A stretch of DNA of 41,633 nucleotides from assembly GCA_031284925.1 (NCBI GenBank), contig JAITXE010000018.1, forward strand, positions 1 to 41,633, written 5' to 3'. The notes under the pieces were generated by a model. That model was given only the letters and a program-made list of their open reading frames with translations, searched no databases and was not told where the DNA came from. Positions within the stretch are counted from its first letter, which is position 1, and each line of letters begins with the position of its first letter. A program made the position numbers and the translations under genes. This stretch comes from Methanobrevibacter sp. (lineage in GTDB: Archaea > Methanobacteriota > Methanobacteria > Methanobacteriales > Methanobacteriaceae). This document shows positions 19,583 to 31,063 of this stretch, piece by piece.

Positions 19583-20103
19583 GATTTGACTGTCCTATTC
19601 ATGTTAAATTTACTATTACATATTGGATAATACGAAATAACGAATTAAAACATACCAGTTAACGGTTTTGCGAATAAGATGAATAAATAAAAGAGAAACA
19701 GAATTATTTAAATAATATATACCATCTTCAAAAAAATAAGGAAGTATTTAAATACCTATTATAACATATATTTAATAAGTAATATTTGTTTTTTTGGTTT
19801 CATAACAAATATACAATATCCTCATTGTTTATGAATGTTTTGCTAATTTAAAAAGTGCTTGGGTTTCCTATTTCCAAAAATCGGCTTACCCATTAAAAAA
19901 ATTGTTTCATATTTTTATAAATTTTCAATTTGTAAACTCTCACCACCGGTATTATCAAAATGTTTTCAGTAAAATTTTAGAACCCACAACTTTATAAATC
20001 ATGTATTATATATTTAATAAATATAAAAATATTATAATATAAATCATATTAAAAATAATCATTTAGAATTTTATAATAATTATACTATTTTAGGGGGAAT
20101 ATC

Positions 20104-20388
20104 ATGTCAGATGATTTAAAAGAAAATATTACAAAAGCAGTTTCCCAAGTTAAAGATCCTCATATGGGAATTAGTATTGTAGAAATGGGCATAGTTCAAA
20201 ATATTGATATTCAAGACAAATCCGTGAAAATCACTTTGAAACCTACAAATCCTGCCTGTATGAGTGTTGCTCGTATGGCTGCGGATGCTAAATCTTTAGC
20301 TTCAGAAGTTGAAGGTGTAAACGAAGTAAAAATTATAGTTGAAGGTCATTCCATGGCTGATCAAATTAATCAAATGATTAACAAATAA
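20104..20388 (+). CDS. MIP18/DUF59 family (iron-sulfur assembly-like) protein
   Basis: VKDPHMGISIVEMGIVQNIDI...LKPTNPACMSVARMA pattern of DUF59/SufT-like proteins. Confidence 0.88.
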   Translation: MSDDLKENITKAVSQVKDPHMGISIVEMGIVQNIDIQDKSVKITLKPTNPACMSVARMAADAKSLASEVEGVNEVKIIVEGHSMADQINQMINK

Positions 20389-20606
20389 TTTTATACTTCT
20401 TAGAAGAGGATTATTATTTTTTGTTTAATTGATTTTTAATTAACTAACATTATGTTTATATACTATAAAAATAAAAATAATTTTTTGTTGTATTATTTGA
20501 AGATCAATGTAATTCATTTAGAATTTTATTAATAATTCTTAAAATTCAATGATTCTTAATTAAAATAATATATAATTTATTATTTTTTTAATCAAAGTTT
20601 ATTAAT

Positions 20607-20680
<74 letters not shown>

Positions 20681-20723
20681 CTTACTATTTCTAAATTATT
20701 TTTAAATTCGCTTATTTCTTCAA

Positions 20724-21461
20724 TTAATTATCTCTTTCAACTGAATCAATATAAACATCCTTATTCTCTTTTATCCATCCTACTAATTCTTTAGCATATT
20801 TTAATTTTTTAATTTTAATGTCATCGGCCATTTCAATATTTTTCTTAATATTTGGTCTTGAATAATTCGTGACATAACTCCCAAAGTCCATCCCACCTAA
20901 GAGTATTTTTTTCCCTCCTAAAGCTATAGCAAGAAATACAGCTCTATCACCATCAGTAAATCCACCAAAATTATAAACATTCTCATTGGGAATAGATTGT
21001 GTTGTGCCTAAAACTTTATTAAAGTTATTTGTATACTTTTTTATTAAATCAAGATTATTGCCATGAGCATGAATAATAAATATTGATCCTTTCAAATTAG
21101 CTTTTAATAAATCTTCTATTTTTCCATCTAAATCCGTGACTATAATATCTGGAATAATATCTTCTTCTAATAAAGCTGAAGTAGCTCCATCAGCAGCTAT
21201 TATTATATAATTTTTAGAATATTTGCTATGCTTTTTCAAATATAATGCATGTTTTTTAATAGATGGTCCAGCACCAAAAACTATAAAATCGTGCTTTGTT
21301 TTTAATAATGATTTGTTTTTTAAATCATTGAAAGATAAATAATCTCTTTTACTTAATATTTCATTTAAACATGAAGCTGATTTTTCATCATCTTCTCTTT
21401 TAAATCCAAAATCATCTAATATTTTAATATAATATTTTTCCCATTTCTTAAAATCAATCAC
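20724..21461 (-). CDS. mptE: 6-hydroxymethyl-7,8-dihydropterin pyrophosphokinase, archaeal MptE type (DUF115)
   Basis: FVFGAGPSIKKH...IIAADGATSALLEEDIIPDIIVTDLDG...HAHGNN...GFTDGDRAVFLA. Confidence 0.85.
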   Translation of the reverse strand: MIDFKKWEKYYIKILDDFGFKREDDEKSASCLNEILSKRDYLSFNDLKNKSLLKTKHDFIVFGAGPSIKKHALYLKKHSKYSKNYIIIAADGATSALLEEDIIPDIIVTDLDGKIEDLLKANLKGSIFIIHAHGNNLDLIKKYTNNFNKVLGTTQSIPNENVYNFGGFTDGDRAVFLAIALGGKKILLGGMDFGSYVTNYSRPNIKKNIEMADDIKIKKLKYAKELVGWIKENKDVYIDSVERDN

Positions 21462-21627
21462 GGTATCAACTTTTAAAGATAAATGATATTTTTTAGAATT
21501 GTTGTACGATTTCTAATTAATGAATATGAATTTAATATTGAAACCCCCATTACTTTTAGAACAGGTATAAAAACATTTAAATAATATATTACCTTGTTTC
21601 ACAACTGACTTATACGATATTAAGCAT

Positions 21628-22290
21628 TTAAAAAGAATTGTAATAACAACATGAATTAGCTATTGGGCAGGTTTCACATTGCATATTATTTGGTTTACAT
21701 ATATTTTGACCGAATTGAACCATTAAATCATTTAAATCAATCCAAAGCTCTTTTGGGACAATTTTTGATAGTTTTTCTTCAGTTTCCTCAGGAGTTTTAG
21801 TATTTACAATGCCCCACAGATTAGAAATCCTATGGACATGAGTATCAACAGGTATTGCTGGTTTTTGAAATGCGAATACTAAAACACAGTTAGCTGTTTT
21901 TCTACCAACACCAGGAAGTTCTAATAATTCATTTAAATTATCTGGTACAATTTTACCATATTGATCAATTAGTAAATTTGATACTTCTTTAATCCTATTT
22001 GCTTTAACTCTATAAAATCCTGCACTTTTAACAAGCTTTTCAATCTCTTCAATTGGGGCATCAGCTATTTCTTCAATATTTTTATATCTAGAAAAAAGCA
22101 TGGCAGTTGCCTTATCAGTATTTTCATCTCTTGTTCTTTGAGAAAGAATAGTTCTAATTAAAACCCTGTAAGGATTTCTATCTTCAAAAACTCTAATTGT
22201 GAATACATCAGATAAAATATCCATTATTTTCCTAATTCTTTTAATCAGATCTTTAAGATTTTCATTAGTTGTATAATCTTTACTTGACAA
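21628..22290 (-). CDS. nth: Endonuclease III
   Basis: HhH-GPD motif [17 protein letters not shown]...VDTHVHRI and C-terminal C-x6-C-x2-C-x5-C iron-sulfur motif. Confidence 0.95.
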   Translation of the reverse strand: MSSKDYTTNENLKDLIKRIRKIMDILSDVFTIRVFEDRNPYRVLIRTILSQRTRDENTDKATAMLFSRYKNIEEIADAPIEEIEKLVKSAGFYRVKANRIKEVSNLLIDQYGKIVPDNLNELLELPGVGRKTANCVLVFAFQKPAIPVDTHVHRISNLWGIVNTKTPEETEEKLSKIVPKELWIDLNDLMVQFGQNICKPNNMQCETCPIANSCCYYNSF

Positions 22291-22354
22291 CTCTTTATTT
22301 AGAGTTTTTTTATTTATTTTTTTAGGAATATAATCACCAAGTTTTTGTAAGTAT

Positions 22355-23722
22355 TTATTTTTTTAAAAATTTATTATCATTTAATTCTAAATCAATTCCT
22401 ATTTCTTTCATGCTTTCAATGAAATTAGGGAATGAAACATTGAAAACCTCCCCATTTTCAACAAGGATTTCATGTTTTAAACCTATTAAAGAAAAAGCCA
22501 TAGCTATTCTATGATCATGATGCGAATTAACAATTCCGGAGTCAATTCCCCCAATAATCTCCATACCATCCAGATTTTCTTTAATTTCACAACCAAGCTT
22601 TTTTAATTCAGTAGTACATACTTTAATCCTATCAGTTTCTTTATATCTTCCATGTTCCACTCCAATTATTTTAGTTTTACCATTTGATAGAGCAGCTAAA
22701 ACTGCTACAGTTGGAAGAAGATCAGGAGCATTATTTAAATCAATATCTATTCCATTAAGTTTTCCATCAGAAAGTAAAGTAACAGAATCATTTGTAATTA
22801 TTATCTTAGAACCCAATTTCTCTAGAATATCTAAAATTAATTTATCTCCTTGTTTAGATTCTTTAAACAGATTTCTCATGGTTATTTTTCCACCACAAAT
22901 AGCTACCGCAGCTAAAAGATATGATGAAGAAGAATAGTCCCCTTCAACTTCAAAATCAGTGCCCTGATATTTTTGTGGTTTAATAATAAAAGATATTGGA
23001 TTGGAGTAATTATTGAAGTCTTCTATAAGTAATGGAGATGATTCTTTATCATTAAAATCAGACCCTATGCCTTGTTTTACACTCACATCAACACCAAATT
23101 TCTTCATAACATCTATTGTCATTATAATATAAGATTTTGAAACGAATTTTCCTTTAACTTCAACTTCAACACCATTTTTAGAAATCGGCCCAGCGATTAA
23201 CAGGGATGAAAGAAATTGGGAACTTATATCTCCTTTAACCGATGTTTTCCCCCCAACAAACCCTGATTTAATAACTAAAGGTGGTTTTTCATTGTTTTTT
23301 AGAGATTTTATATTAGCTCCTAATGGTTTTAATGCATCTAAAAGTATTCCCATTGGCCTATTTTTTAGAGAATCATCTCCTGTAAGTAATGATTTAGTTT
23401 TAGATAATCCTGCAATTGAAGTCATTATTCTTAAAGTTGTTCCTGAATTCTTTAAATCAATTGGTTTTTTAGAAATGTTTTTAATTTCATCAGTTCCTTT
23501 AATTTCTAGATATTTATCTTCTTCATCATAGTTAATTTCAGCCCCAAAATATTTGCATGCTTTTATTGATGCCCGTGTATCTTCTGAAATTAAAGGATTA
23601 AAAATCCGTGAAACCCCACTTGCAAATGAAGCTATTATAATAGCCCTATGAGTATAACTTTTAGATGATGGTGCTTCAACATTCCCACAAATCTCATGAA
23701 CATTTTTAACTTTTAAAAACAT
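22355..23722 (-). CDS. aroA: 3-phosphoshikimate 1-carboxyvinyltransferase (EPSP synthase)
   Basis: [56 protein letters not shown] motifs. Confidence 0.96.
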   Translation of the reverse strand: MFLKVKNVHEICGNVEAPSSKSYTHRAIIIASFASGVSRIFNPLISEDTRASIKACKYFGAEINYDEEDKYLEIKGTDEIKNISKKPIDLKNSGTTLRIMTSIAGLSKTKSLLTGDDSLKNRPMGILLDALKPLGANIKSLKNNEKPPLVIKSGFVGGKTSVKGDISSQFLSSLLIAGPISKNGVEVEVKGKFVSKSYIIMTIDVMKKFGVDVSVKQGIGSDFNDKESSPLLIEDFNNYSNPISFIIKPQKYQGTDFEVEGDYSSSSYLLAAVAICGGKITMRNLFKESKQGDKLILDILEKLGSKIIITNDSVTLLSDGKLNGIDIDLNNAPDLLPTVAVLAALSNGKTKIIGVEHGRYKETDRIKVCTTELKKLGCEIKENLDGMEIIGGIDSGIVNSHHDHRIAMAFSLIGLKHEILVENGEVFNVSFPNFIESMKEIGIDLELNDNKFLKK

Positions 23723-23957
23723 TAATTAAAACTCCTTAAAAATATTCTTTTAAATCAATTAAAATCAACTTATTAAATAAAAAAAGGCTACAAATTAAAA
23801 TGAGGTTTTAAAATTAGAAACATCTTAATATGTTTTATATTAGTAAAATAAGTAAATTAATATAAAGTATATCAATGATTCTTTTATTATTAAATATATC
23901 TTTACATTAATATATTTTTATATTATTTTCTGGAAATTATTCAACTTTATTATTATT

Positions 23958-24092
23958 ATTTCAAGCAATGTTTTATAAAACAGATTTTTATTAGCTTAAT
24001 TTTATAAGTTTAAATCTGAATTAAAGACCAAATACGAATTTTTAAAAATATAATGTTTGAAAAAGAAGTTAAAACTAAAAAAAAGTTAATTT
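23958..24092. repeat. Copy 2 of the ~125-bp dispersed repeat
   Basis: Reverse complement aligns along its length with 740-873 with few mismatches and small indels. Confidence 0.75.
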
Positions 24093-24171
24093 CAGAAAAT
24101 ATTATGAACTTATTTAATTATTATGTTGTTTTTTCCATACTTAATCCAATGAGAATATATATGGTGATTTT

Positions 24172-25038
24172 ATGAAGAATTTTGCTTTAAAGGTTGCATA
24201 CATTGGTTATAAGTTTTATGGTTTTCAAAGACAACCAGATTTTAGAACTATTGAAGGTGAGATAATAGACACTTTAATGGATTTGGGGTTAATTAATGGT
24301 ATAAAGGAGTCTAAATTTTCGATTGCTGGGAGAACCGATAAAGGAGTTCATAGCTTAGGAAATGTAATAAGTTTTCAATCTGAAAAAGAACCATTTATCA
24401 ATCAAATTAACAATCATTTAGATGAAGATATTCAGATAATAGCTAAATCATCTGTTCATTTTGGATTTAAACCTCGCTATCCTTTAATGAGGCATTATAG
24501 ATATTTTTTAAAAGATTTTCATGATGATGATTTGGATGTATCTTCTCTTAAAGAATTAGCTAAACTTTTTAAAGGAACACATGATTTTACAAATTTCACA
24601 AAAAGAAATCAAAGAATGCCCATAAGAAAAATTAATAAGGTTAATGTTTGTGATATCAAAAAGGATAATGAAACCTTGATATATGTGGATGTTTTTGGAA
24701 AGAGTTTTCTTTGGAATATGGTTAGAAATATGATGGCAGTTTTTAGAGATGTTGGAAAAGGTAAATTAGAAATTGATGATATCAATGATTATTTTAATCC
24801 TTCTTTTAATACTAATATCAGAGCATTAGCTCCAGAAAACTTAATTTTAATGGATAGTTATTATAAAAATGTTAATTTCAAATACGATGATTATGCATTA
24901 GAAAGATTTAAAAGAGTTTTAGAGGAAAATATATTGGAATATAAGAGAAAATGTTTTTCAAGGACTAATATATTGTTTAGTCTTTTAGATAAAGAAAAAC
25001 TTCATTTTTCTAACTTTAAAAACGATCTTTTGAAATAA
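24172..25038 (+). CDS. truA: tRNA pseudouridine synthase, TruA family
   Basis: VAYIGYKFYGFQRQ and AGRTDKGVHSLGNVISF catalytic motif; NMVRNMM. Confidence 0.92.
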   Translation: MKNFALKVAYIGYKFYGFQRQPDFRTIEGEIIDTLMDLGLINGIKESKFSIAGRTDKGVHSLGNVISFQSEKEPFINQINNHLDEDIQIIAKSSVHFGFKPRYPLMRHYRYFLKDFHDDDLDVSSLKELAKLFKGTHDFTNFTKRNQRMPIRKINKVNVCDIKKDNETLIYVDVFGKSFLWNMVRNMMAVFRDVGKGKLEIDDINDYFNPSFNTNIRALAPENLILMDSYYKNVNFKYDDYALERFKRVLEENILEYKRKCFSRTNILFSLLDKEKLHFSNFKNDLLK

Positions 25039-25227
25039 AAACTTTATTTTCCTAATTTTAAAAAAATATAATAAAAATTTGTTTTTCTAATTTTTAAAGT
25101 TTTTAAAATAAATAAAATTAAAAATTTCGCCTTCAAATATTTTGACACACTCAAAAAAAGAGAAAATACTAAAAAATAAGCATTAATTAGATATATTTTA
25201 CTTTTTAATAAATTTATAGGCCTAAAA

Positions 25228-26289
25228 ATGAAAATTTTATTATTTGAATACTTTACTGCTTCTAATACCAACAATCCATCAATAATATCCGAAGCCAAAT
25301 CAATGATTGGGAGTATTTTAAAAGATTTAAACGGATTAAAAAAACATTTTGAAATCTATTTACTTCTCTTTAAAGAATTTGTTTCGTTATTTGATGAATA
25401 TGATAATGTTAATATAATAGTTATTAATGATGATTTAAAAGAATGGTTAAAAGAAAATGCTTCAAAATTTAATCAAGCCATGTTCATTGCTGCTGAAGCA
25501 GATAATATATTATACGATTTAACTAAAGAAATAGAAAATCAAGGAGTTAAAATATTAGGTCCTGATTCTAAATCTGTTCTAAAATGCTCTAATAAATATG
25601 AAACCTATAAATCAGTTGAAGATATTGTTAAACAAGCTAAAACTATTGAAATAGCTATCAATAACAACTGGCAAATAGCAATTGAAAAGATTTTATATTT
25701 TTTTAATGAATCTAAACATGAAAAGTTAATAATTAAACCACTTTATGGTGTTGATTGTCAAGATATAATCATAATATCCAATGAAAAAGAGATATATGAT
25801 CTAAAAAAATTATATGCCCCACAATCCAATTTATTAATTCAGGAATTTATAGAAGGTCATAGTGTGAGTATTAGTTTAATATCTGATGGAAAACAATCCC
25901 TCCCAATTAGCTTAAACAAACAGATTATAGCTATTGAGAATAATGAATTAAAATATCTTGGGGGAGAAACCCCATTTAACCATGCTTTAAAAGAAAAAGC
26001 GTTCCATGTAGCTAAGATATCTACTGAAAGTATTAAAGGAATCAAAGGTTTTGTGGGTGTAGATTTAATTTTAGATGAAATAAATAATGAAGTTTATTTT
26101 CTAGAAATCAATTCACGGTTTACAACATCATATGTTGGACTATCTAAAATAAGTAATATAAAGATAGCAAAAGTTATTGTAGAATTATTAAACAAACAAA
26201 TAAGACTGAACTCATTGAATTTTGAATATAATGAAAAAGTTAAATTTATAAAAAAAGGAAAAATTTTAGAAATCGAATTATTTAAATAA
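25228..26289 (+). CDS. mfnD: ATP-grasp protein, probable tyramine--L-glutamate ligase
   Basis: N-terminus MKILLFEYFTASNTNNPSIISEAKSMIGSILKDL and ATP-grasp body (IIKPLYGVDC, FLEINSRFTTSY) as in MfnD homologues. Confidence 0.78.
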   Translation: MKILLFEYFTASNTNNPSIISEAKSMIGSILKDLNGLKKHFEIYLLLFKEFVSLFDEYDNVNIIVINDDLKEWLKENASKFNQAMFIAAEADNILYDLTKEIENQGVKILGPDSKSVLKCSNKYETYKSVEDIVKQAKTIEIAINNNWQIAIEKILYFFNESKHEKLIIKPLYGVDCQDIIIISNEKEIYDLKKLYAPQSNLLIQEFIEGHSVSISLISDGKQSLPISLNKQIIAIENNELKYLGGETPFNHALKEKAFHVAKISTESIKGIKGFVGVDLILDEINNEVYFLEINSRFTTSYVGLSKISNIKIAKVIVELLNKQIRLNSLNFEYNEKVKFIKKGKILEIELFK

Positions 26290-26545
26290 TCATTAGCAAA
26301 TAATTAAATAAAAAGTAAGAAAATTTATAAATAAAACATGACCCCCAATAGAAAAAAGAGCTTTAAAATTAAAATATATAATAATCTTATTTTATTATTA
26401 TTTTTAATTGTTTAAATTGAAAAAGAAACTTATATTAATTTATGAAATTGAATAAATATATAAAAGTAAAAAATAATAGACATTCTTATCCAAGAATCAT
26501 CAAATAATCGAAATTAGTTTACACTTAGAACATTGGTTTGATAAA

Positions 26546-27466
26546 ATGGTAGTTGACAGTGCATATCTCCAATATCAATTAGAGGATTATTGTGATGAAT
26601 TAGAGGTACTTAGAAATCTTTCATCAATTACTATAAAAAATTATAAACAAACTAATGGATTATTTATTAAATATTTAAAGACCAACAGTATTGACCTTGA
26701 AAATGAAGTAGAGAATGTTTTAAAAAAGTTTATAATTTATCTTAAAAGAGAGAGAAATAATAGCTATTCTACAATAAATAAATACATCCAACAGATAATT
26801 CAATTTTTAAATTATTTAAATATTAATGTTGAACTCAAATTACCAAAGGATAATAGTAAAAATAAAAAAATAAAGTATCTTAGACCTGATGAGGTAAATG
26901 AAGTATTAAAAACAATTGATAACAATCATATTAAAGATAAAGCTATTATTCAAACATTATATAGAACAGGGCTTAGGGTTTCTGAACTTTGCAATTTAAA
27001 AAAAGAAAATATTGATTTAAATAGTAACGAAGATGCAATAGCTATTTATGTTTATGAAGGTAAAGGTGGAAAGGATAGAACCGTTTATATTGATAAAAAA
27101 ACAGTTAATCTCATAACTAAAATGATTAATGAAAATAATAAGCTAAGTAATAAAGATAATTATCTATTTACCAATGCAAAAGGCAATAGATTAACTGAAA
27201 GAACAATTCAAAAAATTGTTAAAAAGTATGCTGTAGCTACTGATAAACGACTAACAGATAAAGGAATTTATTCTGGTTTTACAGAAAGATTAACACCACA
27301 CACACTTAGACATTCCTTTACAATTTTTCTATTAAATTATAGTAATAGACCAATAAATGAGGTTCAACAACTATTAGGTCACAGCAACATCTCAACAACA
27401 CAAATTTACAGTAAAGTAGATGATAAACAAATTAAAAAAAGTTATGAGGATATTAATTGGGATTAA
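26546..27466 (+). CDS. Tyrosine recombinase XerA/XerC/D family
   Basis: Catalytic RTGLRVSE, TPHTLRHSF, LLGHSNISTTQIYSKV with R-K-H-R-H-Y constellation. Confidence 0.93.
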   Translation: MVVDSAYLQYQLEDYCDELEVLRNLSSITIKNYKQTNGLFIKYLKTNSIDLENEVENVLKKFIIYLKRERNNSYSTINKYIQQIIQFLNYLNINVELKLPKDNSKNKKIKYLRPDEVNEVLKTIDNNHIKDKAIIQTLYRTGLRVSELCNLKKENIDLNSNEDAIAIYVYEGKGGKDRTVYIDKKTVNLITKMINENNKLSNKDNYLFTNAKGNRLTERTIQKIVKKYAVATDKRLTDKGIYSGFTERLTPHTLRHSFTIFLLNYSNRPINEVQQLLGHSNISTTQIYSKVDDKQIKKSYEDINWD

Positions 27467-27573
27467 AAATACTTTTACTTAATAATCATTAAAATTATTT
27501 ATTTTTAAACCATACTATCTATACGAAAACTATTTATATAAATTAATTTATATTTTATATTGATCATGTAAAA

Positions 27574-27954
27574 ATGAGTTTTGGTGAAAATATGGTAGAA
27601 GTTTCTAATCTTTACAACTTAAAAATATACACTGTAGATGGAATGTACATAGGAAAAATTGTGGATGTTGTTCTTAATATAAAACTTGGAATAATTTCAA
27701 AACTTAAAGTGAAAACTTATAATGCTGATGAAAAAAAAGATATAGGTCTTGTAGATATTATTAGAACAAATCTTCAGATGGTGCCAGATGAAGATCAAAT
27801 TAATGTATATACTGATGAAGTATTTGATATAGAATATGCTAAAGTTAAAGCTATTGGAGATATAATGTTAATAGATCCAAAAAACTTAACACCCTCAAGG
27901 GAAGAAGACCTTAAACCCCCTCAGACTAATCAAACATTAACTGCAAATCATTAA
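27574..27954 (+). CDS. PRC-barrel domain protein
   Basis: MVEVSNLYNLKIYTVDGMYIGKIVDVVLNIKLGIISKLKV; a later ATG (about 27592) may be the true start. Confidence 0.85.
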   Translation: MSFGENMVEVSNLYNLKIYTVDGMYIGKIVDVVLNIKLGIISKLKVKTYNADEKKDIGLVDIIRTNLQMVPDEDQINVYTDEVFDIEYAKVKAIGDIMLIDPKNLTPSREEDLKPPQTNQTLTANH

Positions 27955-28058
27955 TGTTTTTTTAACATTTTATTTATAAATTTTGGAATTAATCAACTCC
28001 CAATAAACTCAGAACATAATCTAACATTTTATATTAATATTTATTTAAGTGATAATAT

Positions 28059-28820
28059 ATGATAGTAGGTATTCTTGGCTGTGGAGCAATAGCTAATCTT
28101 CTCATTAATAAGGTTAAAGATAACGAAGATATAGAAATTAAATATTTTTATGACAGAGATATTGAAAAAGCTGAAAACTTAGCAAAAATATCCCAGGGAT
28201 TTGTTGTCTTGAATTTTCATGAAATGATAGATAAAGTTGATTTAGTTTTAGAATCAGCATCACAATCCTCTGTTAAAGAGTTTGCTCTTGATGTTATTAA
28301 GGAAGGTAAAGATGTAATAATAATGAGTGTTGGAGCATTATTAGATAAAGATTTATGGAATGAAATGAAGAATATTTCAAAAAAAACTGGTGCAAAAATC
28401 CATATCCCAAGTGGTGCAATATCTGGATTAGATGCAATAAAAGCAGCATCTGTTGGAGAAATAAAAAAAGTTTTATTAACCACACGAAAATCTCCAGAAT
28501 CATTAGAAAGAGATATAACTGAAGAGGAAATTTTATTTTGTGGGAAGGCATCCGATGCAGTTAAAATGTTCCCATTAAATATTAATATTGCAGCTACATT
28601 AAGTATAGCATCTAATTTAGATATTGATGTTAAAATTATAGTTGATCCTAAAATTAACAAAAATATTCATCAAGTTTATGTGGAAGGAACCTTTGGTAAA
28701 TTATTTTCTGAAACTGAAAACTTACCGTGTGAAACAAATCATAAAACAAGTATGCTTGCTGCTTATTCTGCAATTCACTTACTAAACACTCTTAATGACT
28801 CTTATAATATAGGATCATGA
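28059..28820 (+). CDS. nadX: L-aspartate dehydrogenase
   Basis: GILGCGAIANLLI; IHIPSGAISGLDAIKAASVGEI; FPLNINIAATLSIAS. Confidence 0.92.
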   Translation: MIVGILGCGAIANLLINKVKDNEDIEIKYFYDRDIEKAENLAKISQGFVVLNFHEMIDKVDLVLESASQSSVKEFALDVIKEGKDVIIMSVGALLDKDLWNEMKNISKKTGAKIHIPSGAISGLDAIKAASVGEIKKVLLTTRKSPESLERDITEEEILFCGKASDAVKMFPLNINIAATLSIASNLDIDVKIIVDPKINKNIHQVYVEGTFGKLFSETENLPCETNHKTSMLAAYSAIHLLNTLNDSYNIGS

Positions 28821-28937
28821 TATTTCTACAATTAATAAGTCCTGCAATGATATATTAGTTACAAGGGAAATTCCCATAATAAGCATTCTTACAAGATATA
28901 TTATAATTTATTAACATTTAAGGCATGTACTGATTTT

Positions 28938-29762
28938 ATGAAAGAATACGAGATTTATTCAGATATTAAAGTACCAATGAGTTCTAATCTAATTTTAAGA
29001 ATAGATGGTAGAAATTTCCACCAATTAAGTAAAAAAATAGATTTACAAACACCATTTGACTATGAATTTATTAAAATAATGGTTAAATGTGGGATAGATA
29101 TTTTTAAAGAGTTTTCACCACTATTCATTTACATATTTTCAGATGAAATTAATATCCTTTTTAATTATATCCCCTTTTCTGGAAGAATAGAAAAAATAAA
29201 TTCTGTTTTTCCAAGCTTAGCTTCAAGTTCTTTAACTTTAAGTATAGAAAAATTATATAATAATAAAGATATGTGGGATAGAAATAAGAATAATAAAACT
29301 AAAAATAATGAAAAAAACTTATTTCCAATTACCTTTGATTCAAGAATTATCCCACTTTCTAAGAGCGAAGTTCTTAAATATTTCAAATGGAGACAAGATG
29401 AAGCATACAGAAATTTTGTAAATAGTCATGGTTACTGGGCTTTAAAAGAAAAATATCATGGAGATGAACTTAAACAAAAATTAAACGGTTTTAAAACATC
29501 CGATATTCATGAATATCTATTTAAAGGAAAAAAAATTAATTTAGGAAAATTACCCTTTTGGCAAAGAAGAGGAATTGGAATTTATAAAAAAAATAAAATA
29601 GATAATTCTAACAATAATGAATTCTTTAAAAAAAATGAATTACCTCTAAATAGAATAGATGAAATATCCAATCCAAAAAAGTTTATTTTTGTAGATGAAA
29701 AATTGCCCATGTTCAATAAAGAATTTTTCAATACTAATATATATCTTAATGAAAATCCTTAG
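28938..29762 (+). CDS. tRNA-His guanylyltransferase / Thg1-like protein
   Basis: LRIDGRNFHQLSKK and FSDEINILF metal-binding motifs of the Thg1 superfamily. Confidence 0.87.
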   Translation: MKEYEIYSDIKVPMSSNLILRIDGRNFHQLSKKIDLQTPFDYEFIKIMVKCGIDIFKEFSPLFIYIFSDEINILFNYIPFSGRIEKINSVFPSLASSSLTLSIEKLYNNKDMWDRNKNNKTKNNEKNLFPITFDSRIIPLSKSEVLKYFKWRQDEAYRNFVNSHGYWALKEKYHGDELKQKLNGFKTSDIHEYLFKGKKINLGKLPFWQRRGIGIYKKNKIDNSNNNEFFKKNELPLNRIDEISNPKKFIFVDEKLPMFNKEFFNTNIYLNENP

Positions 29763-29916
29763 AATAATGTATTCATGTTTAATAAACTCTCTACAAAGAT
29801 ATTTAACCTTTCACAATACGAATTTAAAGAAATTCATGTTAATGGGAAGTAATATTCTTAATGATTAAAAATAATCCTTGAAATTGAAAACTTCCACTAC
29901 TTTTTAAATTAGAAAA

Positions 29917-30819
29917 TTAATTATTTTTAGCTCTTATTAGACCTTTTCGTAAATAAGGAGGATTAAAAGGTTCGTCCCATATAAAAATCATGTACCCTTT
30001 TGAGAATTCAGTTTTGAATCCTTTCTCGATTAGGAGTTTATTTAAATCTTCGGCATCATTTTGGTTATGGTATGTGCAAAGAACAATTTGTAAATCTTTT
30101 TGGTTTGATAATATTCTATTTGCCCCTAATACTAAACTAATCTCAGCACCTTCAATATCTGCTTTTATGAAATTCAATTCCTCAATATTCTCATTTTCAA
30201 CAAAATCATCTAAACTTATTGATTTAGTGGAAGTATTCTCAGAAACATATTTATTAATGATAACAATTTTATCTTTCCATGGTTTAAAAGTCATTTTTAA
30301 AGCTTCAATCCATTTTTCTTCACATTCAAATAAATAAGCCTTTTTTATTTTTTCTATTATATTAAGAGTGAAAATACCTTCTGCAGCACCAGCATCAGCA
30401 ATCACATCTCCTACTTGAACATGAAAATCAGATGTTTCATAACAATGAGGAGACCCAATATCTGCTTCGATCAAAAGACTATTATACATAATTTTTACAT
30501 CTGAAGCACTGAATTCTTTTGGAAAATATAGTTTTTGTTTTTTATGCAACACATATTTTCCCATATATTCTAAATCATCATAAACTTCAATATCTTCTTC
30601 TTTGTATTTTTTCACAAAATTGTAAGGAATAAAAATATTATGTTCTCTCTTAATGAATTTTAGTATTTCTGAACTTTCATCCATCTCGCCAGATCTTGAT
30701 TCCAAGTAATAAATGACTTTTTTTCTTTTTATATATGTCATGGGATGAATATTAAGTGGCAACTTATAGAATAATGATTCAAATAGTTTCATTAGTTTAC
30801 TTTTAATTGTTTTTATCAT
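29917..30819 (-). CDS. FkbM family methyltransferase
   Basis: GDVIADAGAAEGIFTLNIIEK...YLFECEEKW...SLDDFVENENIEELNFIKADIEGAEISLVLGANRIL. Confidence 0.88.
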   Translation of the reverse strand: MIKTIKSKLMKLFESLFYKLPLNIHPMTYIKRKKVIYYLESRSGEMDESSEILKFIKREHNIFIPYNFVKKYKEEDIEVYDDLEYMGKYVLHKKQKLYFPKEFSASDVKIMYNSLLIEADIGSPHCYETSDFHVQVGDVIADAGAAEGIFTLNIIEKIKKAYLFECEEKWIEALKMTFKPWKDKIVIINKYVSENTSTKSISLDDFVENENIEELNFIKADIEGAEISLVLGANRILSNQKDLQIVLCTYHNQNDAEDLNKLLIEKGFKTEFSKGYMIFIWDEPFNPPYLRKGLIRAKNN

Positions 30820-31063
30820 TGTTATATCCTACTTGTTTATTTTAGTATGAATGTTATTTATTATTTAAGATATTATAAATACTTTATGAAATCTTTAAAT
30901 GAATATATCTTTCTATCAACTAAAAGCCATATATAAATAGCTATCTAAAATTTATTTAAAAACAAGAAAATCTAAGATAAAATAATCAAGAAGTACATAT
31001 CATGAAAAGATATTAATAAGTAATAATAAAAAAAGTTATATAATAAAATTCCATGAATAAGTT

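Noticed and set aside
25044-25298. 84-aa minus ORF overlapping the mfnD start
   Set aside because: Overlaps the conserved MKILLFEYFTASNT N-terminus of mfnD; low-complexity sequence.
26340-26545. Possible dif/Xer recombination site next to the xer gene
   Set aside because: Searched by eye for an 11-6-11 inverted core and found no convincing match; the Xer protein is more likely the housekeeping enzyme than a dedicated invertase for the GT locus.
28217-28660. 147-aa antisense ORF (and 28297..28551) inside nadX
   Set aside because: Fully overlaps the well-supported nadX on the opposite strand; no recognisable domain; typical shadow ORF.
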